NCBI GenBank assembly: GCA_002084425.1
Contig: NBLN01000008.1
Location: 1 to 49,634 of the forward strand
DNA: 49,634 nucleotides
Reading direction: 5' to 3'
Source of the DNA: Desulfobacteraceae bacterium 4572_130
Lineage (GTDB): Bacteria; Desulfobacterota; Desulfobacteria; Desulfobacterales; Desulfobacteraceae
The notes below the pieces were generated by a model. That model was not told the DNA's origin. It searched no databases and was given only the letters and a program-made list of their open reading frames with translations. Made by a program: the position numbers and the translations under genes. This document shows, piece by piece, positions 25,280 to 33,786 of this stretch. Numbering within the stretch: position 1 is the first letter of the stretch; the number at the start of each line of letters is the position of its first letter.

Positions 25280-27445
25280 TTATGTTCTTGCTTGCACAAG
25301 CCCCAAACTAATTATTTTTATTAAACACAAACATAAAACAGCTTTAAATATTCCCAGAAAAGGCACAAAAATTAAGCTGAATAAAATAAGTCCTAGCCCT
25401 GCTCCCATAAGATCTGCTGCAAAAAATCCAGCTACTCTATTTGATGAGTCTATGTTTAATAAGGATGACTCTGTTTTTAATGCAATGGAAAACTGTAATC
25501 CACAAAAAAATGCAAAAACAAAAGAATATAAAAAAAATATTGAATAATGCAGATTTTCTTTAAAGAAAAAAATCATACCTGCAAAAATTAAAATTAATAA
25601 AACAATTAAAATATCCAGATTTAAAAGTATTTTTTTAAAATCTGTTTTATTTATTTTTTTTATAAAGCATTTTCCTCCAAACCATTTTTCCCCAAATAAG
25701 GCACCAAAAAAAAGTCCTGTAAGAAATACAGTTACTATTATTCCTGTTTTAAGATAAATACATCCAAAAAGAATTTGAAATACAAAAATAATTAATATTT
25801 CAAAAGACATTGCTGCAAATCCTGTAAAAAAAAGAATTGTTTCAATTTTTCTAAGGGAAATAATATATAAAATAAAAATTACAAAACAAATTAAACCAAA
25901 AACAAATGGAGATGAATTAAATTTTGAAAACCAATGATTAAAAGAATATTTTATTATGTTAGGTTCAAAATCAAGATTTAACATGGCGTTTTTATCAATC
26001 ATATTTAAAAGATTTTTTATTCTTTGTTTTGTAATATCACCGTAAAAATAATTTTTAATATATAATGTGTTAATTTTTTTCTTGGATAACAGCAATGGAA
26101 TGTCATCATTAAGAGGTTTGTCAGACATGATAAAATATGTTTCAGAAGATGGTAAAATCATAATATTTTTAAAACATGTTTTTGCAGTTGCATAAAGACA
26201 TGATATTTTTTTTAAAAGATTTTTTTCAGGATAATTATCAAATCCTTTAATGGAAAAAACAAAAACCCCGTTTTTTTTAATATGTTTTTTTGCCAGAACA
26301 AAAAATTGTTTTGTATAATATCTGTTTGCCTGAAAAGTATCAGGATTTTCCATGCACATAATAATTGCATTATATTTTTTTTTTGTTTTATTTAAATATT
26401 TTCTTGCATCATCTTTAATATTTGAAACAGAATCAAATTTTTTCAAAAATGAGAATTTAAACATTGCCTTGGAAACTTCAGGATCAATTTCAACATAATC
26501 AATATTTTCAGGAACATATTTAATTGCTTCTGAAAAAGCATTGGGAACACAGGAAACAAATAAAATATCTTTATGGTTTTGAATTTGTGAAAGACCATAA
26601 TGTACAATTTCTTCTGCCAGTTTAGTATTTTCCCTATTAAACAAAGAAACCCCATTTGCAAAAAATGTATAATCATTCATATATTTATGTACTTCAACTC
26701 TGCCATAGGGAGTGTCTTTATAAAACTCAAGATTGCAGTTTTTTTTGTTTAAAGTAAAATTTTCAAACTTCAAACCTAAGCCCATTAATATTAGAACAAA
26801 TACAAATATCACACATAAAATAATTTTAATGTTTGTTTTTTTATTTTTTAAAATAAGAATAAAAGAAAAATACATAAGAGGAATACAAGACAAAAAAACA
26901 GATAAAACAGGAGTAAAAAAAAATACAAGAATAAAGGAGAACAAAGCACCGCCAAGAGCATCACCTATATTATCAGCCATGTAAACCTGTATAGATGAAA
27001 ACTTGCTGGAAATATTTTTTATAATATAAAGAGTAAATGGAAGTAAAAATCCCAAAACAAGGCAATATGGTGCAGATAAAAGAAAAGTAAAAATAAATGT
27101 TTTATAAAATCCAGGTTCAAACCCATAAAAAAATAATGTTTTATGGAAAATGCGCAAAAAAATTATTGTAAATAAACCAGTAAAACATAAAAAAAGAGAT
27201 AAAAATGAAAGAATAGCCAAAGAGGGAGAAATAAATTTTGTGGATATTTGTTGAAAGCTAGTTCCTATTCCTCCCAAAACAAGCCAGTTAAAAAAAATTA
27301 TTGCAATAATAAATTCATTGCCAGCAAAAAGAGATAAAAATTCTCTTATTATAACAAGCTGTGCTGTAACAGAATATATTCCAGTTGCAATTACAATATA
27401 TAATAATTTTTTTTTAATTAATAATTTTTCGTAATTACTAAGCAT
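25280..27445 (-). CDS. Polytopic membrane protein with spermidine synthase-like domain
   Basis: The protein has 721 residues. About six or seven hydrophobic helices (1-220) precede a soluble domain (about 240-440) related to spermidine synthase (YGRVEVHKYMNDYTFFANGV, VDYVEIDPEVSKAMFKF, DDARKYLN, ANRYYTKQFF). Further membrane helices follow to the end. The usual GGG-type SAM pocket is replaced by VSCVPNAF, and the D-x-x-D active-site strand reads MCMENPDT, so classical aminopropyl transfer is doubtful. It lies about 108 bp downstream of the Memo-AMMECR1 gene on the same strand; such fused membrane proteins are often neighbours of AmmeMemoRadiSam genes. Its role there is unknown. Confidence 0.8.
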   Translation of the reverse strand: MLSNYEKLLIKKKLLYIVIATGIYSVTAQLVIIREFLSLFAGNEFIIAIIFFNWLVLGGIGTSFQQISTKFISPSLAILSFLSLFLCFTGLFTIIFLRIFHKTLFFYGFEPGFYKTFIFTFLLSAPYCLVLGFLLPFTLYIIKNISSKFSSIQVYMADNIGDALGGALFSFILVFFFTPVLSVFLSCIPLMYFSFILILKNKKTNIKIILCVIFVFVLILMGLGLKFENFTLNKKNCNLEFYKDTPYGRVEVHKYMNDYTFFANGVSLFNRENTKLAEEIVHYGLSQIQNHKDILFVSCVPNAFSEAIKYVPENIDYVEIDPEVSKAMFKFSFLKKFDSVSNIKDDARKYLNKTKKKYNAIIMCMENPDTFQANRYYTKQFFVLAKKHIKKNGVFVFSIKGFDNYPEKNLLKKISCLYATAKTCFKNIMILPSSETYFIMSDKPLNDDIPLLLSKKKINTLYIKNYFYGDITKQRIKNLLNMIDKNAMLNLDFEPNIIKYSFNHWFSKFNSSPFVFGLICFVIFILYIISLRKIETILFFTGFAAMSFEILIIFVFQILFGCIYLKTGIIVTVFLTGLFFGALFGEKWFGGKCFIKKINKTDFKKILLNLDILIVLLILIFAGMIFFFKENLHYSIFFLYSFVFAFFCGLQFSIALKTESSLLNIDSSNRVAGFFAADLMGAGLGLILFSLIFVPFLGIFKAVLCLCLIKIISLGLVQART

Positions 27446-27553
27446 TATATTTGTTATATTTGTTTTTTTACAAAAAAAATTTTAATGTGCAATTGTCCCA
27501 ATTGGGTTAAATACAATGTTCATGGATAGAGTGTTAGAGAACTAGAAATGTTT

Positions 27554-29092
27554 TTAATGATTTTCTTTAAAAGATTGAACCTGATATGTCATAATTTGAA
27601 GTTTGCCATTTTCCCATTCATTTTGATCAAGATCTGCCTTTAAACAAAGATGTGACAGAAAATCCTGAGCTAATGGAAGCTGCTCCCATACCTGAGGAAG
27701 AAATGTTGCACTATTTATTCCTTTTTTTATTATTACCCCATCAATATTTGGTCTTATTTTTGACAAAAGGTCTCTAGCATCCAGATATTCAAGATTTTCA
27801 GGTTTAGATAAAATACTTATTTCTATATTTATATTTTTAAGCTCATCTTGTCTAATATTTGAAAACCTTGGATCATTAAATCCTGCATTTACTGCATTGT
27901 TTTCTATGCTTTTTCTTGCTGATTCCACAGGCAAAATACTTCCAATACAGCCTCTTAAGTTGTTATTTTTATAAAGAGTAACAAAAGTTCCTGATTTTTG
28001 TTTAAAATCTTTTGTATCAAGTTTTTTTTCCAATAATTCTATTTCTTTTTTGTTAATTTCTGCACCAAGTTGTTTTGCAATTGTTATTCTTGCAAGTTTA
28101 AGAAGTATTTGTCCTTGATTTGCTGTAAATACATTATTCATATTTTTTATAAGCCCTTTTTTTTCTGATTTTAAATCTGATTCAAAAAATGCAATAGAAC
28201 AATAACCTACTACTCTTTCACGATTTTTTGTAACATCACCACTATTATAATAATTTAAAAGATATGGCTGCCATTTTCTTTTTTGAGCAATTTTAAGTAA
28301 AGTAGCTATAGGAATTTTTCCACAGGCATTATTATTATCCATTAAAATTTCATGGTCTTTATAATTTAAAATATTTGATATTGTATTATGGTCTTTTTTT
28401 ATGGCTTTTGCATAAGAAAGATAATGGGACAAATCAGAACTTGCAATAAGCAGAGTGTTTTTATCAATTAAATCATCTAAACCCTTTGCTATATTATCAG
28501 GATTTGCCCGACCTGTTATAATAGGAATAAGTTTAAAATCTTTTAAGGAAAACTGAAGAAAAGGAAGTACAACTTCAATGGAATGTTCTTTTAAATAATT
28601 TTGAGATTCATAATTAAAAAAAGAATATTTTTTAACAAGTTTTAAAGCATTTTTATCAATATCAATAAAACCTAAAGGAGTCTGCCATTTATCTGCACAA
28701 TTTACTAGAGATTTTGCAAAACCTGTTGTATGGTCAGGCCCAAGTATTATAACTTTTTTAAATTTTTCATTATCAAGTAAAAAAGTTGCATAAGATGCTG
28801 CAATGCCTGAATATACATAACCTGCATGAGGCATAATCAAGGCTTTAAGCTTTTTCCCAAAATAATTTTTTCTGTATTTACAAAAATTTGTTCTAAAATG
28901 TTTAATTAATTGTTTAATATCTTTTTTATTATCAGGATAAAATGTTCCTGCAAACAATGGATTTCTTATATTATTTATATTTGCTGGAATAGTTTTATTA
29001 TTTACACCATTTATATTAGAGGCAAAACATAAACCATGTAAAAAGCAAAAACTGATTATTAATATAAAAAAAATAAATATGTATTTTTTCAT
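27554..29092 (-). CDS. Memo-AMMECR1 fusion (AmmeMemoRadiSam proteins B and A), exported
   Basis: The protein has about 512 residues. An N-terminal signal peptide (KKYIFIFFILIISFCFLHGL then CFAS) is followed by a Memo domain (about 40-300: NPLFAGTFYPDN, LIMPHAGYVYSGIAA, ILGPDHTTGF, HSIEVVLPFLQ, ASSDLSHY, VVGYCSIAFF) and an AMMECR1 domain (about 330-510: TFVTLYKNNNLRGCIGSILP, NAGFNDPRFSNIRQDEL, IEISILSKPE, LPQVWEQLP). The ATG at 29092 is preferred because GGAG lies 8 bases upstream; an ATG four codons earlier lacks this. Memo and AMMECR1 are normally thought of as cytosolic, so the leader is notable. It is the first gene of a minus-strand series with the membrane protein and AmrS. Confidence 0.92.
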   Translation of the reverse strand: MKKYIFIFFILIISFCFLHGLCFASNINGVNNKTIPANINNIRNPLFAGTFYPDNKKDIKQLIKHFRTNFCKYRKNYFGKKLKALIMPHAGYVYSGIAASYATFLLDNEKFKKVIILGPDHTTGFAKSLVNCADKWQTPLGFIDIDKNALKLVKKYSFFNYESQNYLKEHSIEVVLPFLQFSLKDFKLIPIITGRANPDNIAKGLDDLIDKNTLLIASSDLSHYLSYAKAIKKDHNTISNILNYKDHEILMDNNNACGKIPIATLLKIAQKRKWQPYLLNYYNSGDVTKNRERVVGYCSIAFFESDLKSEKKGLIKNMNNVFTANQGQILLKLARITIAKQLGAEINKKEIELLEKKLDTKDFKQKSGTFVTLYKNNNLRGCIGSILPVESARKSIENNAVNAGFNDPRFSNIRQDELKNINIEISILSKPENLEYLDARDLLSKIRPNIDGVIIKKGINSATFLPQVWEQLPLAQDFLSHLCLKADLDQNEWENGKLQIMTYQVQSFKENH

Positions 29093-29120
29093 GTTAAACT
29101 CCATATTCAGACAACTTATA

Positions 29121-29194
29121 CATTGCCACGCTGGAGCATGGCAATGAGAAAGCTTGTTTCTTTGCTCTCATCTCCATGCTCCAGCGTGGAGATG
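29121..29194. repeat. REP pair (BIME-like), downstream of RAYT
   Basis: Two hairpins in inverted orientation: arms CATTGCCA/TGGCAATG at 29121-29146 and CATCTCCA/TGGAGATG at 29169-29194. The cores CACGCTGGAGCATGG and CCATGCTCCAGCGTG are reverse complements of each other. The same pair recurs at 29851-29924 and 32242-32315. Confidence 0.85.
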
Positions 29195-29238
29195 TGTATG
29201 TTTAGACGCTCCAGTGTCATACCTGCCTAGATTAGTTT

Positions 29239-29775
29239 CTAACTCCAATCAGTAAATACCTTAATCAAACCTTGTTCTCCCATATAATTTCTAGCACTAG
29301 AATAACGCCAATGGTTTGCTTTATCCACATAACCTCTTTTTACAGGATTTTGATGAATATAATCTAATTTTTGTAATAACATCTTATTATTCTGTAATAA
29401 TTGAGCATGACTTCCCTCTTCCCAAACCTGATACTTGCGATCTATTTTATGTTTTTTTTTGCAATAAGCAAATTGATTTAAAATTTTTTGAATTTTATGC
29501 TTTTCAAAATACCTTACTAACATCTTAGCAGTATAAGACTTAAAACTATGAATTTCTCTATGTAAGTTTTGAGCCTGAGCAATCCAGTGTAAATGGTTTT
29601 CTAAAATAACATAACCATATAACTTTAAATTTCTTTTGTTTTGTAAATAAGTCCAGGAATCTAAAATAATCTGTACTGTTGATGGGCGCGTAAATATTGG
29701 AATCCAGTTTATAATTGTACAAGTTAAAAAATGTGGTGCTGATGGTTCATAAATTCTATACTGGCTTTTACCCAT
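29239..29775 (-). CDS. REP-associated tyrosine transposase (RAYT, Y1/HUH family)
   Basis: This 178-residue Y1 transposase has the metal-binding His pair in VILENHLHWIAQ (His61, His63) and the nucleophilic Tyr in QKLDYIHQNPVKRGYV (Tyr139). The N-terminal PHFLTCTIINWIPIFT is typical of the family. RAYTs cut and move single-stranded REP hairpins. It is flanked on both sides, within about 80 bp, by the matching REP pairs (29121-29194 and 29851-29924). The frame is complete, so it may be active. Its 3' end (TDWS plus stop) is copied in the derivatives at about 30053-30090 and 32367-32400. Confidence 0.93.
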   Translation of the reverse strand: MGKSQYRIYEPSAPHFLTCTIINWIPIFTRPSTVQIILDSWTYLQNKRNLKLYGYVILENHLHWIAQAQNLHREIHSFKSYTAKMLVRYFEKHKIQKILNQFAYCKKKHKIDRKYQVWEEGSHAQLLQNNKMLLQKLDYIHQNPVKRGYVDKANHWRYSSARNYMGEQGLIKVFTDWS

Positions 29776-29850
29776 TATAGTTTCCTGGTTTATGTATATT
29801 AGTGAACTCCTGTAAAAAGCCCAGAATAGACGCTAAAGTGCCTATATAGG

Positions 29851-29924
29851 CATTGCCACGCTGGAGCATGGCAATGAGAAAACTTGTTTCTTTGCTCTCA
29901 TCTCCATGCTCCAGCGTGGAGATG
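29851..29924. repeat. REP pair (BIME-like), upstream of RAYT
   Basis: The hairpins at 29851-29876 and 29899-29924 are near-identical to those at 29121-29194, including the linker with TTTCTTTGCTCTCATC. Confidence 0.85.
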
Positions 29925-29982
29925 TATATGTCTAGAAACTCCAGCCTAGAAATGATGTACCTGCATATATTGAATTTGCTCT

Positions 29983-30119
29983 CATCTCCATGCTCCAGCG
30001 TGGAGATGTATGTATCTAGACGCTCCAGTGTCATACCTGCCTATATTAGTTTCCTAACTCCAATCAGTAAACACCTGAGTCAGCCCATATAAGCATTGTC
30101 AGGCTGAAGCATGGCAATG
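29983..30119. repeat. Deleted RAYT/REP derivative next to the KAP-FGE gene
   Basis: One REP hairpin (29983-30008) is followed by the linker ACGCTCCAGTGTCATACCTG and a copy of the last codons of the RAYT gene (about 30053-30090, reverse of VFTDWS-stop). A divergent hairpin CATTGTCAGG...GGCAATG follows (30094-30119). It looks like a RAYT element that lost its internal coding part. Confidence 0.7.
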
Positions 30120-30161
30120 AGAATTTTTTTTAAAAACAAAAAAGGGTAAAAGAGTAAAAAA

Positions 30162-32207
30162 TCAAAGGGTAATAATCCTAGCGCAACGAAAACCTACAGT
30201 GCTGATCCGATTGTTCGGGTCGTTGTTGTTGCGGTCAGCGTACCGACAGACACCACTACCGTTGTAGAAAGAACCACCGAGCAAGACATAACTATCCTTA
30301 TTATTATCATAAAATGAATTTGTCCATTCCCACACATTTCCTGCCATATCATAACAACCATAAGGGCTTGTTCCATTGGAATATGTAAAAACCTTTGTTG
30401 TTTTTTTAATCTCTGATTCATAAGTATTACATTTATTTTTATCAAATTCATCTCCCCAAGGGTAAACACGACCATCATTACCTCTTGATGCTTTTTCCCA
30501 TTCTTTTTCATTAGGAAGTCTGTATTTAAAACCATTATTTTTATTTTGGCTAAGCCATTTACAAAAAGCACAAGCTTCATAAAAACTTACTCCAATAACT
30601 GGCTTGTAAGGATCATTAAATTTTTTATCAGAAATATATTGGGGCTGAAAAATATTATTTTTATCTTTCCATTCCCAACCAGATTTATCCCAAAACTCTT
30701 TATTAAAATATCCATGAGAATTAATAAATTTTCTATATATTTTATTTGTTACAGGATAAAGCCCAATTTCATAATCATAATCTATATTTTCGTAAATTTT
30801 ATCATGTCCATACAGGAATTTCCCTGCTTTAATATTTACCATTTTTTCTGGTGAAAAAGTGGTTTTATCATCTATTTTTTCTTTTTTTATGTCTTTTCTT
30901 TCAACTATTTGTGTTAAAGTAATTAACTGCTCCAGTTCATCTTTACTGCATCTTAACTTGTCAATTATTTGAACAAGCTCATTATCCTTAAAAAAATCCT
31001 TTAAAGCATCTGGAATTGAACCCTTAATTTCCTCTGAAATTTCATTAATATTTATTAAATCATTTGTATCTTTTTTATGGGAATCAATTATTTTTTGCAT
31101 GATTTTAATATTTCCATGCTCATTTTTTTTAATAAACCTTAAAAATCCTGAAAATCTAGACTCAATAATTTTCCATAAAAAAAGATATGATTTTTCTATT
31201 TTAACTTTTTTATTTGCAAGAAGAACTTCCATAAGGCTTATATCATTTAAAAACCGTTTAAGATTTCTTGGATTGTTTTTAAGAACAGGAATAAGAATTG
31301 GAATATGTTCTAATATTTCTTCTATGCTATAATCTTCTAATTTTTTAATATATGTCTGAAAATCATCTTCAGGAATTTTGGGAAGATTAAATGTTACCTG
31401 AACAATTTTTTCCATAAAATCACTGGCATTATCCTTATATGTTTCTTCCAGTGCCAAAGCTCTAGTAATAATCTCATTTGCAGCACCAATAACAAAAACA
31501 CAGCTTTTTTTGTCCATAAAAAGCTTTATTGTTTCAAGTACCTTAATAATTCTTTTATAAGGACATCTATCAAGGTCATCAATAAATATTACAAGCACTC
31601 CTTTTGAATCATCATTTTCATGTATTTTATTTAATTCTGTTTCTGAGTTATTTAAATAAGTCCAAATAAGATCATCAAACAAATTTTGAAAGATATCATA
31701 AAATCCAAGTTTATCTTTATGTTTAAGATTTCTAAAAAACTGATTAACATTAACACCTGTCATAGCTTTAATAAGAGATGTTGCAATTCCTTTTTTATCA
31801 AGACTTTTTATAATTTTTTCAATTTTAATTCTGCACTCAACAAAAAAATCATTATCAGATTCCATAGTTTTAAAAATTTTTTCAATAAGTGCTGCAAAAA
31901 TTTCTTCTTTATTATTGTATTTCCATGCCTGAAACCAAACAGTTTTGCATAATCTATATTGCGGATCTTTTTCAAATCTATTATCATTATCAAGACTTTG
32001 TTTAATACTTTTCATTAAGGTTGTCTTGCCAGTGCCCCATGACCCATAAATCCCAATTGTAAAAGGTGTTTTATTGTTATTAAAAGCAATAAGATCAGCA
32101 ATTGTTTTTACATAAGCACTAAAACCAAACTCAACATTTTGTTCTTCTGGATGATCACTTAAAATTTTTACACATTTATCATTTGATTTGTTGAATTTAT
32201 TTTCCAT
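30162..32207 (-). CDS. KAP-family P-loop NTPase fused to FGE/C-type-lectin domain, likely DGR target
   Basis: The protein has 681 residues. The N-terminal KAP NTPase has Walker A GSWGTGKTT (55-63), the FQAWKY motif after it and Walker B VLVIFIDDLDRCP (about 205-217). A helical linker follows, then an FGE-sulfatase (CLec-fold) domain from about 455 (MVNIKAGKFLYG, YPVTNKIYRKFI, GVSFYEACAFCKWLS, YRLPNEKEWEKASRG, YPWGDEF, GCYDMAGNVWEW). In GGSFYN...VC the first catalytic Cys is Asn and only Cys654 remains, so it should bind rather than oxidise. The last ~110 bp are about half G+C and carry the codon pattern of a DGR variable region. KAP and other conflict NTPases with variable lectin-fold domains are known in multicellular bacteria. 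Repeats bracket the gene. Confidence 0.9.
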   Translation of the reverse strand: MENKFNKSNDKCVKILSDHPEEQNVEFGFSAYVKTIADLIAFNNNKTPFTIGIYGSWGTGKTTLMKSIKQSLDNDNRFEKDPQYRLCKTVWFQAWKYNNKEEIFAALIEKIFKTMESDNDFFVECRIKIEKIIKSLDKKGIATSLIKAMTGVNVNQFFRNLKHKDKLGFYDIFQNLFDDLIWTYLNNSETELNKIHENDDSKGVLVIFIDDLDRCPYKRIIKVLETIKLFMDKKSCVFVIGAANEIITRALALEETYKDNASDFMEKIVQVTFNLPKIPEDDFQTYIKKLEDYSIEEILEHIPILIPVLKNNPRNLKRFLNDISLMEVLLANKKVKIEKSYLFLWKIIESRFSGFLRFIKKNEHGNIKIMQKIIDSHKKDTNDLININEISEEIKGSIPDALKDFFKDNELVQIIDKLRCSKDELEQLITLTQIVERKDIKKEKIDDKTTFSPEKMVNIKAGKFLYGHDKIYENIDYDYEIGLYPVTNKIYRKFINSHGYFNKEFWDKSGWEWKDKNNIFQPQYISDKKFNDPYKPVIGVSFYEACAFCKWLSQNKNNGFKYRLPNEKEWEKASRGNDGRVYPWGDEFDKNKCNTYESEIKKTTKVFTYSNGTSPYGCYDMAGNVWEWTNSFYDNNKDSYVLLGGSFYNGSGVCRYADRNNNDPNNRISTVGFRCARIITL
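30180..30290 (-). other. Candidate DGR variable region (VR)
   Basis: Of 60 bases at 30181-30240, 33 are G or C, and of the next 60, 27, against roughly a quarter around it. The coding strand runs through GGTGGTTCTTTCTACAAC to AACAACAACGACCCGAACAA and GGTTTTCGTTGCGC, the 3' layout of DGR-diversified CLec genes: a fixed GGSF/W entry, then many NNC/NNT codons with AAC runs, and a fixed GFR end. Codons such as TAC, AGT, GTC and ATC are what A-directed mutagenesis of AAC-rich template codons would leave. No template repeat or reverse transcriptase is seen in the window. Confidence 0.7.
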
Positions 32208-32241
32208 AAAACCTCTTTAATATAATAAAAATCATCATTTT

Positions 32242-32436
32242 CATTGCCACGCTGGAGCATGGCAATGAGAAAGCTTATTTCTTTATTCTCATCTCCATGC
32301 TCCAGCGTGGAGATGTGTGGGTATAAACGGACGCTCCAGCGTCATACCTGCCTAGCTTAATTTCTAACTCCAATCAGTAAACACCTTAATCAGCCCATGT
32401 AAGCATTAAGCATTGTCAGGCTGAAGCATGGCAATG
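32242..32436. repeat. Deleted RAYT/REP derivative upstream of the KAP-FGE gene
   Basis: REP hairpins at 32242-32267 and 32290-32315 are followed by the linker and the RAYT 3' end copy (about 32367-32400, CTAACTCCAATCAGTAAACA). The divergent hairpin CATTGTCAGG...GGCAATG closes it (32411-32436). It has the same plan as 29983-30119 but retains both REP hairpins. Confidence 0.75.
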
Positions 32437-32774
32437 AGAAAAATTCATCCTTAAGTATTAATATGAAGATCTGATATATGAAGCAGTGTAAAGGTTTGTT
32501 TTTTAATATGATTCATACGAAAATTCTCCCTGAAAAATTCTACTGATTCTTAAAAATAATTTTAAAGCAATTTATATCCGACAAAATACCTGATACCTAT
32601 AAAACAATCAAATATAATGGGGTATAGAAAAAAATATTGAAATTTTGTAAAAAATCGTTAAAATAATATCTCAACAAGCTCAGTAACCAATTAATAGGCT
32701 CAATACTTCGACAGGCTCAATAACCGTATTATAAATAATTTTTTAAAAAACATTTGAAATAGTTTGTAAAAAAT
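32437..32774. other. 338-bp spacer with two short direct repeats, no gene seen
   Basis: AT-rich leader upstream of rsmG. ACAAGCTCAGTAACC (about 32674-32688) and GACAGGCTCAATAACC (about 32709-32724) are related short motifs of the TTCGACAGGCTCA type that is dispersed in many bacterial genomes. No promoter of good quality could be picked out. Confidence 0.4.
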
Positions 32775-33437
32775 ATGAATTTTAAGAAAAAATGGAAAAA
32801 AACTGTTAAACAGGGAATAGAAAAATTTGGTATTTTTCCTAGTTCCAGACAACTTGATATTATGGCTATTCATGGATTGGAGCTTATTAAATGGAATAAA
32901 AAATTTAATATTACATCTATTACTGATCCCCTTGAAGTTGCAATAAAGCATTTTATTGATTCAGCAGTTCTTGGGTGTTATGTTCCTGATAATATAAAAA
33001 TCCTTGATATTGGCTCTGGAGGTGGTTTTCCAGGGATCCCATTAAAAGTTATTAAACCTTTAAATAAAGTAGTTATGATTGATGCTTCAAGAAAAAAAAC
33101 TTCTTTTTTAAAACATATTATAAGAACAACAAATATTGCAGAAATTAATGCTTTTCATGGAAGAGCGCAAGATTTTGCAAAAAAACAAGATTTTAAACAA
33201 TCCTTTGATATTGTTGTTTCAAGGGCATTTACATCCCTTAAAAAATTTCTGCCAATAGCTTGTTTGTTTTTATCAAAAAATGGATTTGTTCTTGCTATGA
33301 AAGGATCTAATTGGGGAAAAAAAGAAGAGAATATAAAAAATTTTCAAAAGGGAAATTTTGATATGTCAATTTATAAATATACTCTTTCCCTTGGAAATTA
33401 TGATCGTTGTATTATTAAAATAAAACCTTTAATTTAA
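32775..33437 (+). CDS. rsmG: 16S rRNA (guanine-527-N7)-methyltransferase
   Basis: This 220-residue RsmG/GidB protein methylates G527 of 16S rRNA using SAM. The helical N-terminus with LELIKWNKKFNITSITDP leads to HFIDSAVLGCYV and the SAM-binding LDIGSGGGFPGIPL (77-90). VSRAFTSLKKFL and LAMKGSNWG follow. The length is normal for the family. The ATG at 32775 has no strong ribosome binding site. It is often next to trmE/gidA, but not here. Confidence 0.93.
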   Translation: MNFKKKWKKTVKQGIEKFGIFPSSRQLDIMAIHGLELIKWNKKFNITSITDPLEVAIKHFIDSAVLGCYVPDNIKILDIGSGGGFPGIPLKVIKPLNKVVMIDASRKKTSFLKHIIRTTNIAEINAFHGRAQDFAKKQDFKQSFDIVVSRAFTSLKKFLPIACLFLSKNGFVLAMKGSNWGKKEENIKNFQKGNFDMSIYKYTLSLGNYDRCIIKIKPLI

Positions 33438-33786
33438 TGGTATAAAAATTTTCATTTTATTATGTATTAAATCAATTTATTATGAAAAGTTCGCCTTTAT
33501 ATTTTAACCACAAAAAAACACGAAATTACACAAAGAAACTTTATATTTTTAGTGTTTTTATTATGTTCTATTTTTAAAATTTAAAATTGTTTTTTAAAAA
33601 TAATTTGTTTTATGCTATATAAATAAGGTTATTTATTTAATATTTTTATGGTGTCTAAAAAAATTTTATCTTCCTTATTCTAATTTCAAGGTTCCCAAAA
33701 TACTATATTTTGCAAATAAAGTTTTTTAATACCATCTATCTTTTAAATTTTATTTTTAATTATTTTATAAACACGGGGGTTAACAC
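33438..33786. other. 349-bp spacer, no gene seen
   Basis: This is an AT-rich non-coding stretch. At about 33508-33541 lies ACCACAAAAAAACACGAAAT followed by TACACAAAGAAAC, a degenerate form of the ACCACGAAGACACGAAG-like motif dispersed in many bacteria. GGGGGT at 33776-33781 is the probable ribosome-binding leader of the next gene. Confidence 0.4.

Noticed and set aside
29768-30034. 88-codon frame on the minus strand with repeated internal sequence
   Set aside because: It is a read-through of the REP hairpins, whose repeats give repeated peptides; not a gene.
29121-30119. Repeated hairpins considered as a CRISPR array
   Set aside because: Spacing is irregular, units are paired in inverted orientation and linked to a RAYT gene; REP/BIME explains them. 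No cas genes are present.
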